Notes: generated by a model from the letters alone, not told the origin. A stretch of DNA of 64,000 bases from Atriophallophorus winterbourni (GCA_013407085.1 JACCGJ010000660.1:1-64000); one strand, 5' to 3'. Counted from the first letter of the stretch, positions 1-11,202 are shown. Program-made: numbers and translations.

Positions 1-255
1 ACTTCGCTCTACTTCGATGTCCGCCAAAAACTTCGTTTTCGACAAAAAAACATTGCTATAAATTGCTATAATTCACTAATATTCGTTTAAATTCGCTATT
101 CTTCGCTGAAATAAAACGAATAGCAAATTAAATTATTTTTTGTGCGTGAAAGAACTTTTATTTGACAAGGGAGGACTTTTTCATGAGCTTTGGCTATGGA
201 AATATACAAAACCTTCATCTCAAAGACAATTAGGTTCCTCCTCTGACTCGGTCTC

Positions 256-591
256 TCAGACCGGGGTTCTGGACCTGGATCTGGTGCCGGAACTGGTCCG
301 GCTGCCTCCAGTCAGAGGGGAGTAGGCCCCAGCCGTGAGCTCCTGGGTGTCGACAAACTTGACATCCTCAAGGTTGGCCTCAGGGTCATCCTGGTCTTTG
401 AGCTGCTGCTGACTCTGAGTGCTGGTACCTTCGCCATTGGTGAACTCCTGGATGCGGAGCTTCATCCTCTTCATGTAGGGGAGCACTCTCTCGTAATTGT
501 CATGAATGTAGACGAGCTCCTGGACCCTCTCGTTGTACAGAACATGATCTGCCTGGGGATGTTGATCTTCGGGTCCAGCGACTGAGAATAC
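256..591 (-). CDS. BED-finger gene, exon 3 (frame disrupted)
   Basis: The phase-matched frame reads RYSQSLDPKINIPRQIMF and then stops at 471-473. From about 545 downwards another frame is open and protein-like (LYNERVQELVYIHDNYERV, then a Gln/Ser/Arg-rich tail ending RSRTPV) to a stop at 256-258. A sequencing indel or a real frameshift would explain both. Kept as one exon with low certainty about the C terminus. Confidence 0.4.
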   Translation of the reverse strand, partial: VFSVAGPEDQHPQADHVLYNERVQELVYIHDNYERVLPYMKRMKLRIQEFTNGEGTSTQSQQQLKDQDDPEANLEDVKFVDTQELTAGAYSPLTGGSRTSSGTRSRSRTPV

Positions 592-1647
592 CTGGAATAA
601 TAGTGAAGGTAATAGCGATATATACCAAATTATAGTGATTTTTAATCGAAAAATAGCAATATATAACAAAGTATAGCGAAGTTTAAGCGAAGTATAGCAA
701 AGTAAAATCGAAATTATCTTTCAAGTAAGAAGGTAACAACTTGTAATTGTAAATTTGTCATTTTAAATACCTGATAAAGTGGCGATTCTCCACATGGCTG
801 AACGAAAGGTTGGCACCGGCGAGGTAGGCCATGATCTCCAGGTTGGTCCTCAGCTGGAGAGGACTCGTCGGGTTGTACATCTTGGGAGCGCTGGCGCTGC
901 CGCCGGACTTGTAGTACTGGGTGATCGGGGTCAATGAGAGCCTTCTTGAAGAGGTTTCGTATGACTCCCCGATCTTGACTCGCCCAGAGCTGGACTGGGA
1001 CTGCTGCTGCTTCTTCTGGAAAAGAAAAGAAAGAAAAAACAGTTGAGCTTCATTTCCAACAAACTATTGCAAAGTATAACGATGTTCATGCACAGTATTT
1101 GGAAGTACTAAGCGATCTATAACAAAGTATATGGCGAGTTATTGCGAAGTATAGCAAAGTTTAAACGAAGTATAGCGAAGGTTGCGTCAAACTGAGTCTA
1201 ACTCACCTTTTCAGTCTCGAACTTGGCCTTCTGGTTCAGAAACTGTTTAGAAACGTCCGGATGCTTCGACATGATGTGGCCGACCATGCCTTGGGGGGTT
1301 CCCTTAGGCCGGGCGATGGACTGGCCACAATCCTCGACTTGGCAAAGAGCTCGAGCTTTTCTTTCCTTCGCACCTTTCTTCACAGCCTCCTTCTTGAAGA
1401 AGTTCCAGATCGGTGATTTGGTAGGCTTGTGCCGGTAGGTGCTGTGATGAAAGTCGTCATCATCGTCATCATCTGATGGCGACGGAGACCTCTTTCTGGA
1501 GGACTTGGCGGTCCACGGGTCTTTGGACGGCAGCTTGACCTTGAGGGTCGGGCTCCTCTTGGACTTCTTGGCCGAGGCCGAGTCTTTGTCCTTGTCCGAC
1601 TTGTGGTGCGTCTTCGGGGGGCTCATGATGAGACTATGATGAGACAA
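256..1647 (-). CDS. BED zinc-finger gene with hAT-transposase-like segment, three exons
   Basis: Exons 1207-1647, 771-1015 and about 256-591 join through AAG/GTGAGT, a long pyrimidine tract ending CCAG, and ATCAG/GTATTT. The product begins with a Ser/Lys-rich basic stretch and an Asp run, then a BED-like finger: W-N-F-F near residue 83, C-x4-C (CQVEDC) and an H-x4-H pair ending in KHP. Exon 2 carries a segment (NLEIMAYLAGANLSFSHVEN) like the N-terminal part of hAT transposases, and exon 3 starts with SLDPKINIP, like the LNP..IP motif there. The spliced frame then hits a stop at 471-473, while a second frame stays open to 256. That is what a one-base frameshift near 520-545 would give. No DDE/RNase H or dimerisation domain was found. 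Codons end mostly in G or C, unlike the tetraspanin genes. It could be a truncated transposase, a domesticated gene or a pseudogene; any DNA-binding role is inference. Confidence 0.6.
771..1015 (-). CDS. BED-finger gene, exon 2
   Basis: Acceptor after a 30-nt pyrimidine-rich tract ending TTTTCCAG; donor ATCAG/GTATTT, leaving phase 2. It begins KKQQQSQSSS and ends with the hAT-like SFSHVENRHFI segment. Confidence 0.6.
1207..1647 (-). CDS. BED-finger gene, exon 1
   Basis: Holds the basic Ser/Lys region, the Asp run at about residues 60-66 and the BED-like finger. There are two in-frame ATGs (1647 and 1626). The TATA-like box at 1661-1670 is only 14 nt from the first, so the ATG at 1626 (MSPPKTHH) is the likelier start. 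The donor is AAG/GTGAGT, phase 0. Confidence 0.6.
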
Positions 1648-1660
1648 TTAAATTTTCATC

Positions 1661-1670
1661 CTATTTATAG
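1661..1670 (-). promoter_or_regulatory. TATA-like box of the BED-finger gene
   Basis: CTATAAATAG on the minus strand, 35 nt upstream of the ATG at 1626. The position fits a core promoter if that ATG is the start codon. Confidence 0.4.
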
Positions 1671-1829
1671 TCCTCCAACCACGAACGCAAAAGAAACAAA
1701 CGCCCAGGCAAGGCGGCAAGCACCCACGCAGAGCGGCAAACACCCAAGCAGATCAAAACACCCACGCCCTTCGCATCCGGCCACACACCTACGCGAATAC
1801 ATTTGAAATATTAAAGTACAAAAAAGTAC

Positions 1830-2054
1830 AACCCTTTGTCTACTGACGGTAATTCTAGTTACCACCTCAAATGTTAGCTTATAGCAATTAAACAAGCAGT
1901 CGGTTGCTCAGTAGCTTACGTCGGTACCTTCAGTCACCATCGGAGTGCACTTGTCTGGTGGTGTCTGTCATCTGATCCTCGCAGGACTCTTTTTAGAGCC
2001 AGTCGAGTGCCAACAAGTGTCAACATCAAAAACAATTCCCGTAGACAAAGGGTT
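1830..2054. mobile_element. MITE-like element with 14-bp perfect terminal inverted repeats
   Basis: The left end reads AACCCTTTGTCTAC (1830-1843) and the right end is its exact reverse complement (2041-2054). Similarity continues inward (ATTACCG next to one end, ATTCCCG next to the other). The inside is about 200 bp with no ORF. The same end sequence occurs alone at 12786-12806. No clear target-site duplication was seen, although both flanks contain AATATTAAAGTACAAAAA as a direct repeat (from 1807 and from 2056). Confidence 0.5.
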
Positions 2055-2209
2055 AAAATATTAAAGTACAAAAATGAACACGCTTCGCTTTTAGCAATTA
2101 CTTCGCTAATATTCGTTTACGGCGAAGTTTGAAGTTGCACTTCGTTTTAAGCGAAGCGAAGTATACCGAATTTTTAGCGAAGTTTATTTTTGCCCTTCAC
2201 CATGGCGAT

Positions 2210-2243
2210 AGCGAAGCGAATATTCAACAATATTCGCTTCGCT
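2210..2243. repeat. Perfect hairpin, 15-bp arms
   Basis: AGCGAAGCGAATATT, loop CAAC, then the exact reverse complement. It is built from the AGCGAA word of this block. Confidence 0.6.
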
Positions 2244-2384
2244 TCGCATCTTCGCTTCGCTTTAAATCCCAAAGCGAAGTATTCGTTATTGTCTGATGTG
2301 GAGCCACTGTTTGTAATCGTGGTATTGTATTTCACCTCTTAAAACTGTGCTAGTGTGTTCGGAAACACTAAAATTACCACGTTG

Positions 2385-3290
2385 CATTAGTCAGATTTAT
2401 CCCAATTGATTAAATCACCTTTTCTCTCCCACCACGGAATATAAACATGTATACGATATTTAGACTGTGGACATGCATGCAGCAAATAAGAATTTAGAAG
2501 AACGTCTTCCATCTCTTTCCGGCTTTTAAGACTTATCCTCGGTGAACGCGGTTCGCCAAGATGAGGATAATTGGGGTGCCAACTTAGGCGGATTTTTGAA
2601 TCAGGCGGTATCGAGCGCATACGCATCATTGAACACAACTTGTACCATTGTTCAATGCCATGAGTTCGTCTACTTTAGAAAGGTCTCCGTAGTGACTCTC
2701 GCACGTTGGTGCCGACCACACGAAGGTTCTTCATTTCGTTTTTACTTCAATATTATTTTGGGGATAGCAGAATTCTGCTGTAGTCAGTAGGTTCTCCATA
2801 GACTTTTCGATCTGCCTAACGTCTGAGTCGCAGCTAGCGTTTGCATTACCTGGCTGTTTACCGTGTACAGCCTACCCCGTGCATAGCGGAGCCTCCTGTT
2901 GCGGTGCTGAACGCAGAAAGTTTTATGACAGAAAAAGCAGTAAGCTTAACAATAACCAAAGGATGACAGGTATATGAAGTAAAATTACAAAATCTCTCAA
3001 AAATCAATAGGGAAGTAATGCTGGATATATGTTGGTTTTAATATTTAGTGAATTAATTTTGGCATTAATTATTGACTCGAGAACAGTTATCCACATATTC
3101 GATCCAATCTTCTAGGTTCCCTGACTGTGATGCATTGGTCTCGGCACCATTTGACAGATTTGTTCGCCGGACACTGCATATATAACATACACCAGGAAGT
3201 TCAGCATTATAATTAAAGAAAATTGCCACTTGAGTCAAAACTTTATCGCAATTAGTGTGTATCTTAGTGGAACACATAACACATGACTAT
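2385..3290 (-). pseudogene. CR1-like LINE ORF1 remnant
   Basis: On the minus strand, 3065-3277 encodes PGVCYICSVRR, matching PGACYVCVRCR of the CR1 ORF1 at 6546. 2387-2638 encodes HLGEPR, EDVLLNSYLL and IPWWERKGDL, matching HIGQPR, ENVLLNAYLL and VPWWERKGSL of the same ORF1. The middle (about 2640-3060) is decayed. ORF1 products of such elements bind RNA; this copy is broken. Confidence 0.65.
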
Positions 3291-3420
3291 TTTCGACTTC
3301 ACACTTACCCGCTTTTTGCTAATCACGGGTAGTTTTCTTGAGTTCCGACATCAGCTGGCAATTGAGCTCAAGGTTGTCTGCTTAGATTAGATTAATTAAC
3401 ATTTGAGAGCAACCGATTGG

Positions 3421-3770
3421 AATATGTTTGGGACCGATCGTGTATTCATAATGCCAAGAAATGTGAGTGCAATCGGTTAGAGCAATTTTGGTTAACGTTT
3501 CACTTCTGACACAGAAGCTTTGTCAGACCAAGGGTGATAGTCAGGACAGGGAACATGATTTGGTAATAGTCAACACACCACCATTTATTTTGGCCTTATC
3601 GCTAAGCAGCCTATTGTACGCCTACAGTGTGTCACGTCTAGTGGGAATGCACCAGATTATGGTCGATTTTCCTACTAGTGGGTACCACATCAATAGAGTA
3701 CAAGTGAAACAGGGTCAAGGTCGGTTGACAACAGCCGGTCCCACAGGCGTAAAAAGTTACTATAAAACTA
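3421..3770 (+). repeat. Dispersed module R3 (GGGACCGATCG ... GGTCAAGGTC)
   Basis: Shares, in order, GGGACCGATCG, AATCGGTTAG, ACACAGAAGCTT, GTCAG(A/G)CCAA and GGTCAAGGTC with 27030-27280, and most of these with 32640-32900 and 38757-39015. In three of the four places it lies a few hundred bases before the RTE 5' sequence, so it may be the true 5' end of that LINE or a separate element. No coding sense was found. Confidence 0.5.
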
Positions 3771-4720
3771 ACGGGGATAGTAAAAATTTAATTAACTATG
3801 GTATAAGGTGAATGACAACCGATTTACCTTCGCACAGTGTGCCGAGCGCCAGATTGTGTCAGACTTTTCTCCCCCATCCATCTTATTGACCACCAGTGAA
3901 CCTGCCTTGGCAATTTCGACCGCCTCCGAATGTAGGCGTTCGCTATACGGTTTAATACTGCGTCTCGATATTTCCACATTGTCTAGATCAACGCTGTGGA
4001 CTGTATCTAAAACGTGTTCCGCCAAGGCGGAGTCACGAATAATGGATTGATATTACCTCGTATCCCGGGGATGTATCTTCCAAAGGTTGTCACAGGCGGG
4101 GGTGGTAGTAGGAATGAGCCACCTACTATCTATAAAATGCTCCCACGTGGCGTGCGTCTCAAATAGCCTCTGACAACCAAGTCCAACTCCTGGCCTGCAC
4201 GAGTGGCCTTCACAAGCCCGGCGGAACTGCTCTTACTGACAGGAGAAGGGGCGAAGGCGGGTGACTGGCGCCATAAAACCAGTTAGCTCCGGGCAGATGG
4301 AGCTCGTCAGCTACCGGCAATCCATCTAGGGGAAGGAAAACCCTGACTCCAAACCCCCATTGCCTTGTGGGTTACCCGATTGCGGGAAAGGCTTCGGGAG
4401 AAAACCCCGAGAAAAAATCCGGAGAGAAGCCCCGCAGGTAGATAACTGGTTCACAGCGCGTTTATCTGCCAGCTCCCTGCTGCCTTGTAGGTTGCACTTG
4501 GCTGTGCAAAGGCTAGAGAGGTGTACTCGAACAAACACCGAGTGGTGCTGGGGACATCCCTTGTACACTATCCCCAAGAAACTTCATGACGATGTCTCAA
4601 CGTATATCTCAGCTCTCTGCTACGGCGTTCCCGAGACGCGACGCGCCCTTGGCTCTCCCAGCGGCTAGGGTGAAAAGTAAGCTAGCTGGGGCCATAAATA
4701 TCCGTAAGGTCTTTTATCTG

Positions 4721-6517
4721 GGATGATGGAACGTACGGACACTGCGTGACGTTGATAGTCAAGCAATCACGATGCGCTCTTTATTGGACTACCAAGTAGA
4801 TGTTGCTTGTCTTTCCGAGGTCCGCCTTCCCGGTCACGGATCCAAATCGATCAAGGTCCACGGAGTCGATCGTAATTATTGGCTTTTTTATAGTGGGCCC
4901 GAGGATGGATCTGGTCAGCATGGAGTAGCGATAGCGCTCAGCGACCATGCTAAACAAGCACTCATGTCATGGATGCCTGTATCTCCGAGAATTGCGGTGG
5001 TCCGGCTGAGGGGTCACCCTTTGAATATAACAGTCGTTTCGGTGTATGCCCCAACCCTATCAGCCGACCAAACTACAAAAGACGATTTTTATAACCAACT
5101 TCAATCCGTAGTCGATAGAGTTGCTGGAAACGACGTACTGATTGTGGATGGTGACTGGAACGCTCGTACAGGATCAGCAGATTCCGCAACAAACCGAATC
5201 CTGGGAAAATTTGGCCTAGGGCAGCGCTGCGCGAATGGCGATCGACTGATCGAGTTTGTGGCCTACAATCACCTATGCGTCTGTAACACTAAATTCCAGC
5301 ACCCTAAAAAACACTTGGTCACATGGTACTCGAACGATGGTAGAACGGCGAACCAGATCGATTATGTTCTAATTCGCGCACGTTGGATGTCTTCGGTGCT
5401 CGACTGTAGGTCCTATCGTGGAGCCGAAACAGGGAACGCATCAGGCACCGATCACACACTTGTTCGCGCAAAGCTCCGACTTCGCCTGCTAAACCGCCAA
5501 AGGAAAACTCCTAGGAAGCGCTTAAACTTGAAAGCCTTAGGAAACCCGACCCAACGTAAGAAGCTCATTGACGATATCGCTGAGCGGTTGGATGGGAGTG
5601 ATGCATCAGTCGAACAACAGTGGTCCAGACTGAAGACCGCTACTCAGACTGCAGCACTAAAAATCCTAGGCACCGCTTCTCGTCGCCGACGAGATTGGAT
5701 TTCTCAGAACACCATCGAGCTCTCTGCCCGGGCAAGAGACGCCCGAATGCATGGTGCATCTGATTACCGCCTCCTTAGGAGACCTGCTACACGATCAGCC
5801 CGCAAGGATCGTCAGCTATATTGGGCAGAAACCGCATCCGAAATGGAAGCCGCAGCAAGTATAGGAGACTTTGGACGACTGTTTCGCCTGATTCGCAGAG
5901 CATCTGGAAGCTGTGGTTTTTGTAGGAATCTTCGAGATTCGTCAGGACAGATGATATTTGACCTTCATCAAAAGATAGATAGGTGGGTTGAGCACTTTAG
6001 TCAGCTACTGAACCGCCCGTCATCTATCAATGCAGTATTCACTTCCCCGATAAATAGCTGTGAATACCCGGTCAACTGCGAGGCACCATCAGAATACGAG
6101 ATATCAAGTGGTTTACGACGAATGCAGAATGGTAAATCGCCAGGTGAGGACGGAATTTCCGTTGAACTTATTAAAGCCTGTGCCGACGTATTATTATCTC
6201 CGCTACATCGGCTGTTTTGTTCGATCTGGGAGACGGAAGTTTTCCAATCAGACTGGGGGATGTCTATCATTCTACCACTGCCGAAACGTGGAGATAAATC
6301 TGTGTGCTCCAATTACCGCGGAATAAGTCTAATCGACACCGCTGCTAAAGTGTTTGCAACGCTCCTGCTTAATCGGTTCTCCGCCGAAAGAAATCTGCGC
6401 ACCAGAGTTAACCAAGGTGGATTTCGCCCTGGGATGGGTTGCGTAGATCAAATATTTACTTTACGCAGGATCCTCGAGCACCGTGCACGGTATCAACAGC
6501 AAACGATAGCTTGCCCC
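4721..6517 (+). pseudogene. RTE-like LINE ORF, endonuclease and N-terminal RT part
   Basis: Reads WNVRTLRD (just after a TGA at 4724), CLSEVRLPG, SVYAPT, IVDGDWNARTG and a C-terminal GTDHTLV block: the apurinic endonuclease (EEP) fold that nicks target DNA. After a linker come the RT fingers NGKSPGEDGISVELIK, LPKRGDKSVCSNYRGISLI and GFRPGMGCVDQIFTLR. The frame ends where the CR1-like element enters, after QQQTIAC. Confidence 0.8.
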
Positions 6518-6545
6518 TGACTCGATAGCTTTATTAAATAATGAA

Positions 6546-7720
6546 ATGGTTCCAGGTGCATGCTATGTCTGTGTTCGTTGCAGAGCTAAATCATTGCACT
6601 ATAACGATACTTTTGGATCCAAAATAGAAAATAGAATGGCCGGTTTGGAGTTGGGCCTTCGACGTGTGGAAGAAATGTTGGTAAATCATGTGAGTACGCA
6701 AGTGATCACTGATGTAAGCCATGATATCAATACATCGATTTCGGAACCACCATTGAAGGAATCTAAGACTAAGGCTATTCGTGTGCCAAAAAAGCCAAAA
6801 AACAGGGTTATTCCCGTTTTGGAATCAGCTAAAACGACCACAGAAGTAGGAAATTCTTACAGAGATATGCTGTTACGGTCGACCTCAGCTGTACACTCCA
6901 AAACTGCTGTACCCGACTCACAAAGTCAAGCCACAAAGGTTTTTAATTCTAAAACGCCTGACTTTCCGATACGAAAAAAGAACACCCCATACACGCTGAA
7001 CGTGATATGTACGAATGTCAGTGAGTCCCAAGAAAGCCTGTTTGATAGCAAACAGAAACATGATGTCGATAAATGGTCTGAACTTTGTCACCTAATGAAA
7101 ATTGAACATGTAAACGCAGAAAAGGTGACTCGTCTAACCCGCCATTCATCTTCACCTCATATTGGTCAACCTCGCTTGCTCAAGGTAACACTAAAATGCG
7201 AGGCTGATATCGAGAACGTATTGCTGAATGCATACCTACTCAAGTCAGATTCCGACACAAACTGCTGCATATATCCCGATGTACCATGGTGGGAAAGGAA
7301 GGGCAGTTTGAACGACAGGGAACACACGGTATCGCGAAGTATAGTTCTACTTGGTGTACCAGAAAATACTTCTACAGCATCGAATCAGGGAACGATATAG
7401 CACGACGTCAAACAATGGCGCTACATTGCGTGTTCTCTCGATATTTCTAATGCCGTTGTTGTGCACACTTTTCGAGTTCCTTTTTCGCCAAAATACAAGG
7501 GGGATGGACCGAAACCTCTGAAGATTACGTTCTTGACCAGCGCTATGGCTGAAATAGTAAGGTCGGAATGGACAAAAAAGAAACGAACTCTACCCAAGGA
7601 TGTTAGACTTAGCCCACCCAAACCAATGAGTGAGACACACTCGCGGCTGGGGGCGGTGGACGGCAGCGTTCCCACCGAAACGGAAGCAATCAATACATCA
7701 AAAACGTAGTGGGTCCGGCT
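6546..7720 (+). pseudogene. CR1-like ORF1 (nucleic-acid-binding protein), frameshifted
   Basis: 6546-7400 is one open frame of 284 codons with a Cys-rich start (ACYVCVRCR), a helical region (IENRMAGLELGLRRVEEML) and the WWERKGSLNDRE block. A second frame continues with DVKQWRYIAC at 7401 and KPLKITFLTSAM to about 7707. That looks like the C-terminal part of the same ORF1 after a frameshift. Role (RNA binding in the retrotransposition particle) is by analogy. Confidence 0.6.
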
Positions 7721-7739
7721 CAAACCGAGTCGGACCGAG

Positions 7740-9673
7740 TACATCATGGTCCGGCTCTCAGGGGGTCGGACATACAAACATCATCCGCATAGGCTCGCTA
7801 CACACGAAAACCACTGTTAAATGCCTATACACAAATGCACAGTGCTTGCGGAACAAAATCGCCGAATTATCTCACTTTAACGCTCAGTTTTCTGCTGACA
7901 TCATTGCTGTTACCGAAACATGGTTTTACGATCAGGTGAACGATTGCGAGTTGGCACTTCCCAACATGATCCTACTTCGACGAGACCTTTCAAGATCAGG
8001 TGGTGGAGTCGCTTTGTATTATAACGAACGTCTTCAATGCACAGCTGTACCTGACACAAGGTTTGAGCTAGAGGACACCATGTGGTGTAGCCTTCGCTTG
8101 GAAACTGGAGAGAACTGTATACCTGGTATCATCTACCGCTCGCCCAACTCTTCCGATGCCCACAATGAAACGTTGTTACAAATGATGCGCAACGCTGGAA
8201 ACCTTAGAGGATGCCAATTGTTAATAATGGGTGATTTTAACCTCCCACATCTCTACACCAAAAGTGTGTCAACGCTGACGTCTTTGCCGCGTCCACTACA
8301 AGTCGAATGCCTTAGCAACATCGAGGTAAATCTTACGGTTGTGCGAAAGCATTTACGCGGACTGAACGTTCGCAAATCACCAGGAGAGGATGGAATAACA
8401 CCCGCTGTTCTGAAGCCATGCGAGCTGGAGCTTTGTGGCCCACTAAGTGGTCTATTCAGGCACTCATTGAATACGGGAACCGTACCAACTCAATGGAAAA
8501 CCGGTGTTATCACACCAATCTACAAAGGGGGCAGTCGTTCTGATCCGGCGAATTACCGCCCCGTGACGCTTCTTTCAGCGGTTTCTAAAATTTTGGAACG
8601 CCTGGTGTGTGAACGACTTGTTGAACATCTCGAGAACCATCAGCTAATAACTTTCACACAACACGGATTTAGGAAAACATATTCATGCCTGTCTAACTTG
8701 CTCACGACTCTAAATGACTGGACGCAAGCACTAGACCAAGGGGGTTCCGTCCATGCCGGTTACTTAGATATATCTAAAGCATTCGACAGAGTGAATCACT
8801 CCTTACTGCTTCAGAAGCTGCAGAATGTTGGCGTCATCGGAAACCTACTAACATGGTTCACAAGTTACCTGTCTGGACGCAAAGTAAAAGTCAGAATAGA
8901 TGGTGAAACTTCTCGAACAATTGAAGCCACGAGCGGAGTCCCTCAGAGTTCGGTTCTCGGTCCGATACTGTTTCTCATATTTATAAACGATCTACCAAAC
9001 TTACTAGCATGTAAGCTTGTTTTATTCGCAGATGATGTAAAAATCTGGACGAAGGTCAACTCTATTGAGGACTGTCAAGTTCTGCAAGGAGATTTGAATA
9101 AGCTGCACCAGTGGTCAATCCAAAACAAACTGCCATTTAATTTCCGCAAGTGCAAAATGTTGCAATTCGGAAAACCCTTTCCCTTTACCTATACACTTGG
9201 CAGCCACCCGCTTGAATGGAGTACAATCACAAAAAGATCTCGGAATCTTGGTGTCTGGCACTTTGAAGAACAGCCTACAGTGCGAAGCCGTCTACAAGCG
9301 TGCGTGCAGCTTGCTAGGTTTACTGAAACGCATTTTCGGACGTTTCCCACCACACTCACTCGCGAAATTACTAAACACTTACATACATCCTGTCGTTGAC
9401 TACGCTGTACAAGCTTGGACGCCATGGATGGAAACAAACATCTCGCTCCTCGAACGAATTTATCACAAGGCAACCAAAATGGTTACCGGATTGAATAATT
9501 TACCCTTTGAGCAGCGACTGACCAGACTTGGACTGTGCACCCTCGAGCGCAGACGTATCATACACGACCTCACTCTGACATATCAAATCATCTACGCGAA
9601 ATCCCACCCTCTCAAACACCTCTTCAAGTTTGGTTCGGTTGTCCCCACACGCAGCCACCCTTTGACCTTTTAA
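7740..9673 (+). pseudogene. CR1-like ORF2: endonuclease-reverse transcriptase with internal deletion
   Basis: The endonuclease begins KCLYTNAQCLRNKIAEL, ADIIAVTETW and GVALYYNERL, and breaks off after [13 protein letters not shown]. It then jumps directly to RT fingers (VRKSPGEDGITPAVLKPC), so the C-terminal endonuclease part and linker are deleted. RT motifs [28 protein letters not shown] and LFADDVKIW (the [YF]ADD catalytic box, 9025-9036) are present. Near 9195 the frame shifts to one open to 9673 (SGTLKNSLQCEAVYKRACS). Confidence 0.8.
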
Positions 9674-10042
9674 ATCCCACACTCACGATTGAATTGTCGT
9701 CGTCACTTCTTCGCTGTTCGTGTATGCTTCTTGTGGAATAGCTTGCCGACAGATATTGTTACCTCAGCGAACGAGCACATCTTTAAACAAAGGTTACGAA
9801 ACCTTATGTTGAGAACTACTGCGTTGGCCCCTACATATTGATGTCTATATTTTTTAACGCACGGAACTACCGTCCATCCAAAGATTCTTTTCCCTCAGTC
9901 TGTGTCGCCATTGAGGATTATTTTTGCTCCACCTATGAAGAACACGGATATGATCATACAAGTAACGATTCTTTTTAATTTTTTATACGTATATCCTATG
10001 GTACTGTAAAGCAATTTGCTTTTTTAACCATAAATCTTGAAT

Positions 10043-11170
10043 CATGCTTTATTGACTTCCGCGCTGCCTTCGACTCCGTAGACGGTGGTTGTTTATGGGA
10101 CATCATGCTATCGGATGGGGTTCCATTAAAGCTCGTCAACCTAATCAGAGCCTATTACAGCTCTACAAGGGCACGGGTTCGTGTCTACGGTGAAGAATCG
10201 CGTGAATTTAACTTGCACACAGGAGTCAGACAAGGTTGCCCGCTATCGCCGGTTATGTTTAACTATGTCGTAGACTGGATAATGAACCAGGCGTTAACGG
10301 AGTATCAAGGGGTGCAAATTTCAACGGATCTATGGATTTCCGACCTTGACTACGCTGACGATATAGTCGTTCTGGGCGACAATACCGAAATGCTGTAAAG
10401 CGTTTTAGACCGCATTAGTGCCACTGCCGCGAAAGTCGGTCTTGAGATAAACGCGGCTAAAATCAAGGCATTTTTATACCGACACACCAGGCATCTAGCC
10501 ACTTCGCGTCCAGGGTTGTCCGATTGAATACTTTCCAGTCTTCAAATACCTCGGCTCAAGTATATTACCCAATGGTCAGGCGAAAGATGAAGTGAAGTTA
10601 AGGGTCGATCGTGCTCGTAATGCGTTTTTGCAGTTGAAGGGCACCCTTTGGCGCAAGCCCGGGATCAGCCTAAAAACTAAGACGCGTGTTTATCAAGCAG
10701 CGATCCGCCCTGTACTGCTTTACGGATGCGAGACATGGCCTTTAAGGTCACAGGATGTACGCACATTAGAAGTGTTCGACCATTGGTGCCTCAGGGTAAT
10801 CTTGGGCATCCGATATACTGACCGAGTATCTAACGCAGCCGTACGAGAGCGTTGCAGCGGACTATCTCCACTTTCCGCTCACATACAACGGCGAAGGCTG
10901 CAATGGTTTGGCCACGTCCTCCGAAAGACAGACACAGCACTTCCAAAACTCGTCCTCGACCCCAAACCCGTTCGCACCTGGCGTCGGCGGCAAGGTGGTC
11001 AAGTGAAAACCTGGCTGTCAACTGTGAAAGAGGATGTAGACACCCTGGGTCTGCGTACCGTCTACGGAGTTCGCAGGTGGGAACGAGACTGGATCACGAT
11101 CTGCAACGATATCGCCTCCGATCGACGTGCGTGGACTGGTGCGATCCGAAACATCAATGAAGCCAGCTAA
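10043..11170 (+). pseudogene. RTE-like LINE ORF, C-terminal RT part
   Basis: Continues the RTE frame with CFIDFRAAFDSVDGG, TGVRQGCPLSP and DYADDIVVLG (catalytic YADD at 10351-10362). A TAA lies at 10396-10398, and a frameshift near 10525 leads into FKYLGSSILPNG, RPVLLYGCETWPL and RRRLQWFGHVLRK, the typical C-terminal region of this LINE type. Stop at 11168-11170. Confidence 0.8.
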
Positions 11171-11202
11171 TCCACCCGTGGAGCCAGCCGCACAAAAGTA
11201 AA

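Larger units (their letters stand above)
1..2300. repeat. AT-rich DNA packed with AGCGAA / TTCGCT words
   Basis: Non-coding parts of this block (1-180, 600-720, 1080-1190 and 2080-2300) are built from repeated short words such as GAAGTATAGC, AGCGAAGT and TTCGCTATT. They occur on both sides of the BED-finger gene and inside both of its introns. Outside this block the words are not conspicuous, which suggests that 1-2300 is one unit with its own history. It is not a clean tandem array, because the spacing and order of the words vary. Confidence 0.55.
6518..10042 (+). mobile_element. CR1-like LINE inserted into the RTE-like LINE
   Basis: It starts right after the RTE codons for QQQTIA and ends just before CTTTATTGACTTCCGC, where the RTE frame resumes. 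The 3' end carries ACCATAAATCTTGAATC, closely like the 3' end of the third copy near 16318. CR1-type LINEs often end in short repeats of this sort and lack clear target duplications; here at most 2 bp (TG) could be duplicated. It contains an ORF1, a deleted ORF2 and a 3' UTR. Confidence 0.75.

Noticed and set aside
4326..4668. Overlapping open frames on both strands in the LINE 5' leader
   Set aside because: The region is GC-rich non-coding leader that recurs without open frames at 33005 and 39118.
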